A program made the translations under genes and the position numbers. The notes beneath the pieces are model-generated. The model had not been told where the DNA came from. It was given only the letters and a program-made list of their open reading frames with translations, and ran no database searches. A stretch of DNA of 64,000 bases from Elymus sibiricus (Eukaryota; Streptophyta; Magnoliopsida; Poales; Poaceae), in assembly GCA_039707655.1 (NCBI GenBank), contig CM077664.1, forward strand, positions 23,858,781-23,922,780. The letters are read 5' to 3'. This document shows, piece by piece, positions 9,952 through 20,660 of the stretch (the stretch's first letter is position 1; each line of letters begins with the position of its first letter).

Positions 9952-12756
9952 TCACCTAATCCTTTCCTCAAATCCATTATGGCTCAGTGCTACTGTAACA
10001 TTCCTTATGTGGCTAATCTTCAATACATCTTCGCTGCATTCATCTGAATCTCTCTTCTGCCGGAGCTTCTTTATCAGCTCTTCTGACGTGTCTTTCAGAA
10101 TTAATTTCTCAAGGGCTGCAAGGTGTTCAATGCCATCTGGAAGAAACTTTAGCTCAGGGCAGTCTGTGAACAATAGCTCAGCGAGGGTTTTTATCGCACC
10201 CTCTTCTATTCTAACTTGGTTGATTTGTGCCGCGCCCCATATGTGTAGACACCGAAGTTTTGGAAATGACCCTGCGTAAAATTCCAACCTCTTCCCTTCA
10301 AAAGCCTTCATTACCTCAAGAAAGCGTAGACCACGTAACATGTGCAGACAGGAAAAGGTTTGCTCATCAATATTGGAGAATGCCAGGTGCAATCGAGTGA
10401 GGCTATTAAGGTGTGACCAAGAAGAGAAAATCTGAGGTATCGATGTTTTTTCTAGCTGCCCTGCTAAACCAAGCGAAGAAAGGGTTGGAGGTAAATATAG
10501 ACCTTCAAACTGCAGCACCTCATTCTCAGCTGCAGCAACAATTTCGAGATGAACAAGATGGCTCATTTTGGTGATAGTGTTACTCAAGTAAGCAGAGTTT
10601 TCACTTCTCACGTTGCAGACACCAAATGTTCTTAGCTCTGTCAGAGCTGCAACTTCACGCAGAAACTCTGAAGTGGCTTTGACAGACTGAAGAGCCCGCA
10701 GTCCTACCAACTGTTGTATGCCATTAGGCACCTTGACTCCACCTAGATTTCCAATTTCAAATTCCTCAGATGCAACAACAGACCACACATACAGGTATCT
10801 CAACTTCTTAAGTTTTACAACACTGTTTGGCAAATACGTCAACTTAGATTTGGAAGCATCCAAGACTTCCAAGCTTTGCAACCTCTCTACTGCCTCAGGC
10901 AGGCTTTCCATCTTAGTAGTATCTCTAAGACCCAAATAACGCAGATTAAACAAGTTGAATACTTCATTGGGCAGCATTTTGATGCAGGTACCTTGAAGAT
11001 CTAACATTGTCAGCAGTTTCGAAGATGTTAGGATAGGCTTCAGCAAACCGACCTCGATATACCTCTCAAATACATGGAGTTCACGGAGATGTGTTGTGCC
11101 AGATCGGCTCAGTTGTTCAAGATTTCCCCCATGGACAGATATGCGACGTGCACCCTCTACAGAGAATGCTCCAGTAGCAGAGCCATTATAAACTTTACCG
11201 AAGCATTCCTCCTTGGCTTTGTTGAGGGCAAGAAGGCGTATGACATCATGCATCCTGCAGTATTTCAGTCGTCCGGCATAATTCCTTTCCACTACCTGTA
11301 AAAGGCTTCGGTTCACAAGCTCAGCCAAGTATCCCTCTGCCACTTCCTCCAATGTTTTGCTCTCATCTTTTTCCCTGATAAACCCCGCACCGATCCAGAG
11401 CCTCACTGTCTTCCTCCTCTTTAATACATAATCTTCTGGGGACAATGCACAGTGTAGGAAACAATTCTTCAAATCATACGGAAGGTCCTCCAAGCTGACC
11501 TTTAGGATCATATGAGCATCGGGGATCACATCTTTTGCCAACTGTGAATCCAAACCCCTGTACACATCCTCCCATTCAGCAGAAGTTGGGGGTTTCAAGG
11601 AGAGTAGGCGGCCAATGCAAGCAATAGCAATAGGCAAGCCTTGACACTTTGCTATGAACTTCCGAACCAATTCCTGCAGCTCCACCGGGCACTCTTTGTC
11701 ATCGGCATTCCAAAAGGCTCCTTTGCGAAATAACAGCCAGGAGTGATGTTCTTGTAGCGGTTCCAAGTGAATTGCAGACTCCCTAGTTGCGAACAGTGAC
11801 AATTCATGCTTTCTTGATGTGATAACAAATCGGCCGGTACAGTTAGATGTTGGGAAGACATTCCTTATCTCTGACCACACGCGTGCAGCCCAAACATCAT
11901 CCAGGACCATGATGAACTTTTTACCTTGAAGGTAGTTGTGGATAGACTCTGCTAGGTCTCTCATCTCAATGTGGGCGACGTCGACTGCAATGCCGAACTG
12001 GGAGGCGATCTTCTTCAGCAGATCCTCAATGCGGTAACTCTCCGACACAGTTACCCACGCTGCCGCGTCGAAATCCACTTTCACGGTGTTGTACACATGA
12101 GCAACCAGAGTGGTTTTACCAACACCAGGCATCCCCCACACCGAGGTAACCTTGCTGCTGCTCTGCTCTAGACCATGACCACTACCACCGCCGCCGGTCA
12201 GCCACCGTATCAACCTGTCCCTGTTCTCCTCTATCCCCACAAGGTCCTCATCCCTGGTGAAGTGAAGAGCTTGACCTTGATTCGTCGATCTGGCAGAAGA
12301 AGCAAATCTGCCAGTGACGGCGTAATCCTTCTTCCTCCGCTTGGCATCCTGCAGCTTGGCTTCGATTTCTTGGAGCTTGGCCGCAAGACGGCGCCAGGTC
12401 TTGATATGCTTAAGCCTCTTCTTCATCTTGCCGGCAAACCCTCCGTGCTTGCAGTCCTCCAGCTTGTAGGTGAACTCGTCGACGACGTCCTCGATCTGGA
12501 AGGCGAGGCCCCTGACCTCGCTGACGAAGATGGCGGTGGTCCGGTCGGTGTCCTTGAACCGCTCCGCCTCCTGCAGGTAGGCCTGCATGCTCTCCAGCTC
12601 GGCCTTGGACTGGCGGATCTTGCCGAAGAGGCCCCTGGGGGCAGCGGCCTCCTGGCACAGCAGCGTCCCGCCGAACGTGGCCGCCTCCTTGGCCAGCGCC
12701 AGGCCGAGCGTGGCCGCCTCCTTGGCCAGCGCCAGGCCGACAACAGCCTCCGCCAT
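9952..12756 (-). CDS. NLR-1: coiled-coil NBS-LRR disease-resistance protein (RPM1-like), intact, 934 aa
   Basis: This is a single uninterrupted exon. It has an N-terminal coiled-coil domain with EDVVDEF at residues 89-95. The NB-ARC domain has P-loop GMPGVGKTT (208-216), kinase-2 LDDVW (285-289), RNBS-B around GRFVITSRK (308-316), GLPIAI (373-378), CFLHCALSPEDY (432-443) and MHD (502-504). Leucine-rich repeats follow from about 560 to the C-terminus. All ATP-switch motifs are intact. NLRs are cytoplasmic or membrane-associated receptors that sense pathogen effectors and trigger cell death. The N-terminus holds an 11-residue tandem repeat, LALAKEAATLG then LALAKEAATFG (residues 8-29). A hAT MITE lies 46 bp upstream of the ATG. 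Its paralogue NLR-3 is at 53092-55848. The start is chosen because MAEAV is the usual CC-NLR beginning. The function is inferred from family only. Confidence 0.93.
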   Translation of the reverse strand: MAEAVVGLALAKEAATLGLALAKEAATFGGTLLCQEAAAPRGLFGKIRQSKAELESMQAYLQEAERFKDTDRTTAIFVSEVRGLAFQIEDVVDEFTYKLEDCKHGGFAGKMKKRLKHIKTWRRLAAKLQEIEAKLQDAKRRKKDYAVTGRFASSARSTNQGQALHFTRDEDLVGIEENRDRLIRWLTGGGGSGHGLEQSSSKVTSVWGMPGVGKTTLVAHVYNTVKVDFDAAAWVTVSESYRIEDLLKKIASQFGIAVDVAHIEMRDLAESIHNYLQGKKFIMVLDDVWAARVWSEIRNVFPTSNCTGRFVITSRKHELSLFATRESAIHLEPLQEHHSWLLFRKGAFWNADDKECPVELQELVRKFIAKCQGLPIAIACIGRLLSLKPPTSAEWEDVYRGLDSQLAKDVIPDAHMILKVSLEDLPYDLKNCFLHCALSPEDYVLKRRKTVRLWIGAGFIREKDESKTLEEVAEGYLAELVNRSLLQVVERNYAGRLKYCRMHDVIRLLALNKAKEECFGKVYNGSATGAFSVEGARRISVHGGNLEQLSRSGTTHLRELHVFERYIEVGLLKPILTSSKLLTMLDLQGTCIKMLPNEVFNLFNLRYLGLRDTTKMESLPEAVERLQSLEVLDASKSKLTYLPNSVVKLKKLRYLYVWSVVASEEFEIGNLGGVKVPNGIQQLVGLRALQSVKATSEFLREVAALTELRTFGVCNVRSENSAYLSNTITKMSHLVHLEIVAAAENEVLQFEGLYLPPTLSSLGLAGQLEKTSIPQIFSSWSHLNSLTRLHLAFSNIDEQTFSCLHMLRGLRFLEVMKAFEGKRLEFYAGSFPKLRCLHIWGAAQINQVRIEEGAIKTLAELLFTDCPELKFLPDGIEHLAALEKLILKDTSEELIKKLRQKRDSDECSEDVLKISHIRNVTVALSHNGFEERIR
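12667..12736 (-). repeat. 33-bp tandem duplication in the NLR-1 N-terminus
   Basis: The sequence ggccgcctccttggccagcg occurs twice in a row with a 33-bp period, giving two copies of an 11-residue segment in the first coiled-coil helix. NLR-3 lacks the second copy. Confidence 0.85.
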
Positions 12757-12802
12757 GGCTGCTGATGGTTTGGGCTTTCCAGCGGCGCGGCTCTCCTGCG
12801 GC

Positions 12803-13320
12803 TAGGGGTGGATTAACGAGCTGCTCAGCTCGTTAAGCTCGTGCTCGTTAAGCTTGTGCTCGTTAAGGCTCGGCTCGTTAAGCTCGTTAAGATTAACAAG
12901 CAGAAAACCTTTCTCGGCTCGGTTCGTTTGAAGCTCATTAAGCTCGTGAGCGCTCGTTAACAGATTCTGATGTGTTACGGTCTACAGGATGAGTGTGTAG
13001 ATGTGGTTTTTAAGAAGTAAGATGGTGACTGCAAAAGGAAATGCACTAGTTTGTTTCCTCATATATAGATTAGATTGAATAGATGGGCTGAGGTGCAACG
13101 AAAACTTTGTCATGTAAGATGAAAATATGTGTTGTGTTGTTACTAATGAGCTTAACGAGCTACTCGTGAAACTCGTTAGCTCGTTCGTTAAGCTCGTTAA
13201 GCTTAACGAGCTGAAATCAATGATTGGCTCTGTTCATTAAGAAGAGAGCCACGAGCTTAACGAGCCGAACTATCGAGCGCTTATTAAGCTCACGAGCTAC
13301 CAGCTTTTGGTCCAGCCCTA
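12803..13320. mobile_element. 518-bp hAT MITE just upstream of NLR-1
   Basis: The ends are taggggtgga and tccagcccta (imperfect inverted repeats). The perfect 8-bp TSD cctgcggc is at 12795-12802 and 13321-13328. Both subterminal regions are packed with gctcgttaa and ttaacgagc motifs, typical of transposase-binding sites. There is no transposase. It sits 46 bp upstream of the NLR-1 start codon, so it splits the 5' UTR or core promoter and could affect expression. Confidence 0.92.
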
Positions 13321-13328
13321 CCTGCGGC

Positions 13329-13920
13329 TGTGCTGGGGAGAGGGGTGGCTACGGAGGAGGAGAAGTGGGAGATGGAGCGGCAGGGGGCGGAGGAGAGCGA
13401 GGGGAATCGGCCCGCCATGGCCCGGCGGAGATGTCGCTCCCCCTCCAAGCAAAGCCAAGAATCTGCTCCGTTTCTCGGCAAAGAATCTCGCATCGTCTCC
13501 AACAGCAAGCAAAGCAAAAGCAAAATTAGGATCAATTCCAAGAAGTGAATTTGGTGTTGGGCTATAGTATGCTTCGCGCAGGAGGAAAGAAAATGTGTAC
13601 CTATCGTGTTTCCTCAGTTTCGTCAGCTGGCTGAAGGAGCTCGTCGCCGCAATCGCGCCCAACCGGAGAGGGGCGCCCCCCCGTCGGCGCGGCTATCCCA
13701 CCCCGCGCCTCTCGCGGGCGCCCAACAGGGAGGCCGTCGCCGTCCCCCTACATCGGATTCCTCGCGGACGAGACCGACGAGGAGCGCCAGATCCGGGAGC
13801 CGACGGAGGCTCCGTCCACCAAGCCCACGCTGACGCCGACGCCGGCGGGGAGGAAGCCCTCGCCGCCGGGACTCCCGCGGACATCCACTGGGATGTCCAT
13901 TGACTATGAATATCTACACC
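13329..13920 (+). other. GC-rich NLR-1 upstream sequence and an unidentified coding-like fragment
   Basis: 13329-13560 is purine-rich DNA directly behind the hAT MITE, and was probably the NLR-1 leader or promoter. At about 13740-13915 one plus frame reads YIGFLADETDEERQIREP and continues with Ser/Pro-rich sequence, ending near MSIDYEYLHL. It has no start, splice sites or stop that make a gene. I do not recognise the product. It may be a fragment of a host gene carried here by a transposon. Confidence 0.35.
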
Positions 13921-15360
13921 TCGTTTTTTTTTTTAGGGAAATATCCACACCTCCTCAAAAACATTACAAAAGAAAAATCCAGTGAGAAAAGAACCATGAT
14001 TATTCAAAAGAGAAAAAATATGATACATATTCACTCCCCCAACGACGATATCACTTAATATCTATGATTCCTAATTAATTTCTTGAATATATAAGCAGGT
14101 AGCGCCATCGTGAAAAGTCTGACAAATTGGCACCAGAATGAATTTGTTGGGCTGTTATTATAACATCATCCTTATGCACCTCACAAAAAAAAACATCATC
14201 CTTCTGTAGCTCGTGAGTGAAAAAAAACTTTGCCATAATATTGTCATTGACACTGTACAAATGTGACGCCGTGATGGGCTGCGTTTCCAAAAAAGGTCAG
14301 CTTGTAAAATAAAAGTTCGGAATAAGGTCAATTGGTACCACCGCGCCATCAGTAGCTTTGTATAGAATAGAGGGTGCAAACATAGTTATTCACTCATAAA
14401 AAAGGGAAAATCTATAACTGGCGACCATTGACTAGGAGAGGATGGCAGTTGGAACGATTTTGCTAGCAGTTTTTCGGGGGTGGCAGTTTCTTCAGAGCAA
14501 TATGACAATTTCTGGGAGAATGACAGCTTTAAGCTTTCATCTTAGAAAATGCCATACTGTTCTAAAGAAATCGCCACCCCACACACAACTAAAGCTGTCA
14601 TTAAAACGTTCGCAAAATGCCACCCCCTCCTAGTGAACGGTCGCCAAATAAAAGGGTCCGTTAAATTCTAAATTATTTGAAATTTTTAGGAGGTAAAAGA
14701 TCTAGATTCCTAGAATGAATTTCAGAAACCGGTTCTTCCTGCCCTTCCAGGGAGAAATGGTAACGAGAAAAAGAATCCTTGGTTGTATGTCGTTCTTTGC
14801 TTTACCATGACATTTTGGTGGCATGTCTTTTTTTTTTTTTTCTTTTCAATAATTGGAACCCATTCTTCCTTAATGTTTCTATCAATTCTTGACATTGTGG
14901 TGCCGCAAATCCCATGAGACTTGGTATCATAACAGCAGAACCAGCTTAGCTTTTCTGTTACATTCTTCTTCACTGTACGCTGCCACAGAAATAGGGACAA
15001 AATAAAGAGTTTGCCAGTGTTGAATCAACCTGATCCACGCACATATGCAAGTCGAAGCAGAATTGATTTCGACGTGAGAAATCCAACGGTGAAAACGGTT
15101 CGGGATTTGGACGCACAATTTCAGAGATAAAACGTTTTGAGTAAACAAATCTACGAAAAAAACAGAAAACTCTCAGGTTGCGACAAGTGACGCACATGCG
15201 CCATTTGTCAGCTTCAGAGATGCTGAGAGTGATCTTTGCTAGGGGTACCCCTTAACTATTGATTTTGAGATTCCTCCCACATTCTTCTTCCTTCCCTAGG
15301 CTCAAGATTCAGGACGGCTCATTCATTGTAGTATGTCATTCTCACAATAAAACTATTTCT
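13921..15360. other. AT-rich intergenic DNA
   Basis: There are poly-T and poly-A runs (13925-13936, 14828-14840) and no coding region or repeat with clear boundaries. The short ORFs on both strands lack domain motifs and are not called. Confidence 0.5.
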
Positions 15361-16984
15361 CATGACTAGCGTGAATATTTCAAAACATATTTGTTTATTG
15401 CGCAATAAGATAAAGCGTAAAAAAGGACTAACTCGCAATGGGAACAAGTTAAACAATCCGACTATAAAAATATATTCAGACCAAATATAAGGATATGGTT
15501 TATGAAAATCATAAAATATCCAAGAAACTTTTTCAAATCCTTGAATATCGTGAACAATTTTTTAAATTCGTGAATTTCTTTCTGGATTCAAAACATTTAT
15601 TGAAATGGTGTTTTTTTTGAAATAGAAGAACAATTTTTAAATTCATAAACATTTTTTGAAATCCGGGAACATTTTTTAAAATCGTGGATTTTTATAACCA
15701 GAACATTTATTCAAATTCCCGACTTTTTTTCAAAATTAAAAAATAAATACCGAAATAATATTCGAATTTGGGATTCATGAACATTCTTGAAGTGTAAAAG
15801 GAAAAAAAGGAAAAAAAACTGCTAAATATATGTTTTTTTCGTATACATTAGAAACATGTTTTCATATATGTTTAACAATTCCTAAATATATGTTGATCAT
15901 GTATTTAAAACAATGTTAATCAAGCATTAGAAAAAAATGGTAAACAAGTATTAGATTTTTTTAATCAAGATTTCAAAAAAATTAAATGTACATAGATTTT
16001 TTTTTGACAATGTATCTAAAAAATCTGAAACTTGTATTTGAAAAAAATGTTAATCAAGTATTTAATGTTAAAATGTGTATAGAAAAAAATGTTGAGCATT
16101 TAATAAAAAAAATTAATCTTGTATTTAGAAAATATTAATCAAGCCTATATCTTTCTTTAAAGATGTGTATAGGAAAAATGTTCATCATGTACTAAAAAAA
16201 CGTTAGATGTGCACAATTGTTTTTCATATAAATACAAAAAATATATACAAGAAATATAAAAATGTTTGTGAGAAAATTGATCATGTACTTGATGAATTTA
16301 ATCAAGCATTTGCAGAAATGTTATTTTAAAAATATAATCAAGCATTTAAAAATGTTGAATGTATATAGAAAATTTTTGTTGACAATGTATTAAAAAAACT
16401 GGGAAACTTCTATTTGGAAAGAATGTTAATCAAACATTTGAAAGTTTTTAAACGTGTATAGAAAAAAATGTTGACGTTGTATTAAAAACTGTTAAACAAG
16501 TATTTTAAAAATATTAATCAAGCGTTTGAAAAATGTTAGATGTATGTATAAAAAAAATTGACAATGTATTAAAAAATGTCAAACTTGTATTTGAAAAAAA
16601 TGTTAATCAAACATTTGAAAATTTTAAAATGTGTATAGAAATAAAAGTTGATCATGTAGTAAAAAAAAATCTTGCACTTGGAAAATATTAATCAAACAAT
16701 TGAAGAATGTTAACATGTATATAGAAAAAGTGTTGACCTTGTGTTTAGAAAATGTTAAACAATAATTTATAAAACACTATTAACGAAGCATTTGAAAAAT
16801 GTTAGTTGTGTATAGAAAATATGTTGACCATGCATTGAGAAATGTTAATTTTGTAATAAAAAATGTTAATCAAGCATTGGAAAATGTTAAAATGTGTATA
16901 GAAAAATGTTGACCATGTATTAAAACAGTGTTAAACATGTATTAGAAAAATGTTTTTGATGTATACGAAAAATGTAGAATGAAT

Positions 16985-17143
16985 TGTTAGAAGGGACAAA
17001 GAGAAAGATTGGTGGAATCGATTTTTATTGCTTGAGCCTCGTGGGCATATATATAGGAGTACAATGATCTACTTGGAGTACAAGACAAGGCAGGACCAAA
17101 TCCTAGTCTATCCTATACTTCCTAATAATCAATATACTCAACA
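16985..17143 (-). repeat. LTR, left copy (3' LTR in element sense)
   Basis: 159 bp, identical to 19361-19519. The tgttag...caaca ends are intact. An AT-rich tatatata lies in the middle and may serve as the TATA box on the minus strand. Confidence 0.93.
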
Positions 17144-17524
17144 TCCCCCCGCAGTCACAATGGTAGCGACGCAGACGGTGAGACTGGAGAAGAATCCGAA
17201 GGTAAGCGGACACCCCCCACAGTCGTAACGGTCGATGCATCGCGGAAGTCGTGGCTGGAGTGAAAACCGACGAGGTTGCTCAAGCAAGGCGGTAGCCCTT
17301 TGTGCCGATGTCGATGTAGCCGAGAGCGTAGGGTGGTGTAGCCATGGTCGAGGTAGCCGTGCGAAGAACGCCGTGGTCGATATCGAGTTGGGGTAGCCGG
17401 TATCGAGGAAGTCGCCGTGGAGCCGCGGGCGCAAGGAGGCGCCGAGTTAGTCATGGGCGCAGTGGTGTCGAGGTAGTGGTGCGCCGGGGAGAAGACGATG
17501 TTGACGACGCGTCGCGCCGGGGTT

Positions 17525-18975
17525 GCCAAGCCCGGGGACACATCGTAGACGAAGGCACGCACCGGTGTTGCCAGCACCGGGCACGCGTAGACGGACGAAG
17601 ACGAAGTTGACAAAGCGCCGACCAGGCTTGCCAGGCCCGGGGACACGTCGTGGACGAAGGCACGCATCGGTGTTGCCAGCACCGGGCATGCGTAGACGAG
17701 GGACCTGCACGAGCTGTACGCCATGTCGAGGATTCGGAGGACCAACAGAGAAGAAGACTCGACGACGGTTGTGGCGCCAATCGGTCTGGGGCCGATGTCA
17801 CCAACGGTGGTCGGAGTAGACGAAGTGGTCGGGGAAGATGATGGCGACGCTGGCGACGGGCTGGTGCTGGACGTAGACGAAGGGGGTGGACGGGCGGCAG
17901 CGGCGGCTACGGGGGTAGCGGCGGCGGCGGCCGAAGAAGAGCGGCGGCGGCGGCCTGACGGTGGCGGCGGCAGCTAGTTAGGAGCGCGGCGGCGGTGCTC
18001 GAAGTAGGCGAAGAACCCGAGACTGTGACGAAGACCGGCGCGGACGGTGGCGTTCCCGTGCCAGGGGAGGTGGCGCGGCGCATACCACGAAAAGTCGACG
18101 CGCGGTGACGGCGGAGGGCACCGCCGGTCGCGGCGCTACGGCCCGAAGGGGCGACGCAGCAGCGGCGGGTGGGCGGGTCGGGGCGACGGCGGGAAGACCT
18201 CGGGGCGGTTGCATGGACCGCGTGCCACGCTCGCTACGGCCCGACGGGGCGACGCAGCGGCAGCGCGAGGGTCGGTGCAGCCTCGGGGATGGCCTGGAGC
18301 GGACGGCCTCGGGGCGGCGGTTGACCGCGGGCCGCGGCACTACGGCCCGAAGGGGCGACGCAGCGGCAGCGCGCGGGATGGTGCAACCACGGGGACGGCC
18401 TCAGGGCGGCGGCGGGGACCACAAGCCGCTGCGCTACGGCCCGTAGGGGCGACGCAGCGGCGGCGCGGATCGGTGCAGCCACAGGGAGAACCACTGGGCG
18501 ACGGCGCTGCGGCCCGACGGGGCGACGCAGCGGCAGCCCGATGCTCGATCGGTGTAGGGGCGCGCTGTACTCGGGACGTTCTTCACGGGACCTGCGGAGG
18601 CGCGCGCAACCGACGGGCCAGGTCGGTCGCACGGCGCAGATGAGGCGGATCGCGGCGGCGGGCGGGTGATCAATCCGATCGCGCGCGAGGTCGGGGACGC
18701 CGCTCGGTGGAGGCGGGGTGATGGCAGAGTCCCGGTCGTAGCAGGGCGGCGACAGCCGGCGTAGATCGACGGGCGAGCCGACGCGCGAACGGCGGCTGTG
18801 ATGGGCCGCCGCATGGCGTGAGGCCGCCGGGTCGGGGCGGAGGCCGGGTGGGCGCGCAGGAGTCCCGGTCGGAGTAGGGCGGCGACAGCCGGCGTAGATC
18901 GACGGGCGAGCCGACGCGCGAACGGCGGCTGTGATGGGCCGCCGCATCGCGCGAGGCCGCCGGGTCGGGGCGACG
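17525..18975 (-). repeat. Three families of internal tandem repeats in the LTR element
   Basis: (1) A 105-bp period at 17525 and 17630, with gccaggcccggggacac and ttgccagcaccgggca in each copy. (2) About five copies of ctacggcccgaaggggcgac at 18134-18510. (3) A 133-bp period at 18729 and 18862, marked by acagccggcgtagatcgacg. The minus-strand ORFs at 17155-17745 and 18234-19112 follow these repeats and have no retroviral-type domain. Confidence 0.75.
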
Positions 18976-19360
18976 GGCGGGCAGACGCGCGGACGACGGG
19001 CGTGAGGGGCCGCCTGTCGCGCGAGGCCGCCGAGTCGATGAAGAAGCCGACGGGTCGCGCCGGTGTTGGAGTAGAGGCGCACGGAGGTCGATGGCGGCGG
19101 TGGGCGACGCAATCCGATCTATGATCGGTAAACCAAAAAGTAAACGCCGATCAAGGTGACCGGCGAGAGAGAGAAAAACCCGGATCAAAGGATCGGGAAA
19201 AAGACTCTCTAGGGCAGCTGATCAACACGACCGACGGACGAACCCTAGGTACGGGCGGCGCGTCCCCCGGCGGCGGTCATGGAAGCCGACCGCCCCGGGG
19301 GCGGCGCGGAGCGGAAGTGGCGGGCGGCGGCTAGGGTTTGGATCGGTTAGGCTGATACCA

Positions 19361-19519
19361 TGTTAGAAGGGACAAAGAGAAAGATTGGTGGAATCGATTT
19401 TTATTGCTTGAGCCTCGTGGGCATATATATAGGAGTACAATGATCTACTTGGAGTACAAGACAAGGCAGGACCAAATCCTAGTCTATCCTATACTTCCTA
19501 ATAATCAATATACTCAACA
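19361..19519 (-). repeat. LTR, right copy (5' LTR in element sense)
   Basis: 159 bp, identical to the left LTR. The primer binding site abuts it at about 19349-19360. Confidence 0.93.
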
Positions 19520-20660
19520 CGAATACCAAAAAAACAAATAAAAACGGAAAAACTAATGAAAACCCAAAATGAAATAAAAGAAATCAGAAAAAGGAAAGCG
19601 AAGAAATAAGTTCAGAAAGAATGAAAAATAGTGAAAACGAATAAAGTAATAACAAAGAAAAAAACTGTAGAAAACCAAGAAAGAAACAAAAAGCTGAAGG
19701 AAAAAAGAAGGAAAGTGAGGAACGAAATGAGGAACGCGCTATTGGGTCAGCCCATACGTGCGCGCTGTTGAGGAAAGCTTCAACGAGACAGACGCTAGTC
19801 TCGCTTTAAGCGAGAGATAGTATTCGTGATACGTCAGGTGGGCTCGCATTAGGCGCCTCTCTAAATAGGCCGGCTCAGTGTGCGGGAGGCCACATTCCAC
19901 TGCCTAGTTTTTTTCACCCTTTTAGTTTACCTTTTATTTATACTTCCAAATATTCTAACTATATATATTACAAAAAAACTTTACATAAAACATTTAAAAA
20001 AATTATCAACCAAGCATTTGAAAAATGTTAATTGTGTACAGACAAAAATGTTAAACATGGATATAAAAACATTCCTGATGTATACTAAAAATGTACATTG
20101 TGTGTGAAAATAAAGTTTATTGCCATTAAAAAAGGTTCACCATTATTGAAAAATGTTGATCATGTATTCACAAAATTTAATCTTGTATTAAAAAAATGTT
20201 GAGTGTGTACTAAAAAAATGTATTAGATATATACCAAAAATGTACAATGTGTATTGAAAAAAGTAGACATAAAAATATAGGTTTTCAAAAAATGTTAATC
20301 ACGTATTTCAAAATGTTAAACATGTATAAAAGATATTTTTTTGATGTATAAGAAAAATGGACATTGTTTTAGTAATAGTATCCGCTTTTTTAAAATGCAT
20401 GAACAATTTTCTAATAGTATATGCTTTTTAAAAGATGTGAGCACTTTGTAATAGTATACTAATAGTTTTCAATATACATGAACATTGTTTTAGTGTCATT
20501 TTGAAAAAATATAGTTGAACATTTATCAAAAATAATGTTTCAACTTTATATGTGTAAATATTTTTATAATAAGAAAATATTTTAAATTCTTTATGTACCT
20601 TTGATATTTTTTTTAACAAATATCAAAAACATAAAAAAATGTTCCTATGCGAATGGGTCG

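Larger units (their letters stand above)
16985..19519 (-). mobile_element. Non-autonomous LTR retrotransposon, 2,535 bp, identical LTRs
   Basis: Two 159-bp direct repeats (16985-17143 and 19361-19519) are identical over their full length and begin TG and end CA. The minus strand is the sense strand: next to the right LTR the complement reads tggtatcagcc, a tRNA-Met-type primer binding site. Next to the left LTR lies a polypurine tract (gcgggggga on the minus strand). The target duplication is gaat plus one unmatched base (16980-16984 and 19520-19524). The 2.2-kb interior is very GC-rich, full of tandem repeats, and encodes no gag, protease, integrase or reverse transcriptase, so it depends on another element. 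The length is between TRIM and LARD classes. Identical LTRs mean a recent insertion. Confidence 0.92.
15361..20660. repeat. AT-rich degenerate tandem array split by an LTR element (array at 15.4-16.98 and 19.52-20.66 kb)
   Basis: Dozens of degenerate copies of a roughly 50-65 bp unit are seen, marked by gttaatcaagcatttgaaaa, atgtgtatagaaaaa and ttgaccatgtatt. The same unit types occur on both sides of 16985-19519, so the array was one block before that insertion. A GC-rich island at about 19730-19900 (ggcgcctctctaaataggcc) lies inside the right half. The array encodes nothing convincing. It resembles a repeat common in Triticeae intergenic DNA, but I cannot name its family. Confidence 0.75.

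Noticed and set aside
8238..12756. A kinase-NLR fusion or head-to-head regulatory pair
   Set aside because: The two genes converge tail to tail and the kinase is broken, so neither a fusion nor a shared promoter is possible.
13595..13903. A 102-aa ORF as a host gene
   Set aside because: The most protein-like reading (FLADETDEERQIREP) is in another frame, and no start or splice structure supports a gene.
17155..19188. Several long minus and plus ORFs inside the LTR element
   Set aside because: They follow GC-rich tandem repeats, overlap in all frames, and contain no gag or pol motif.
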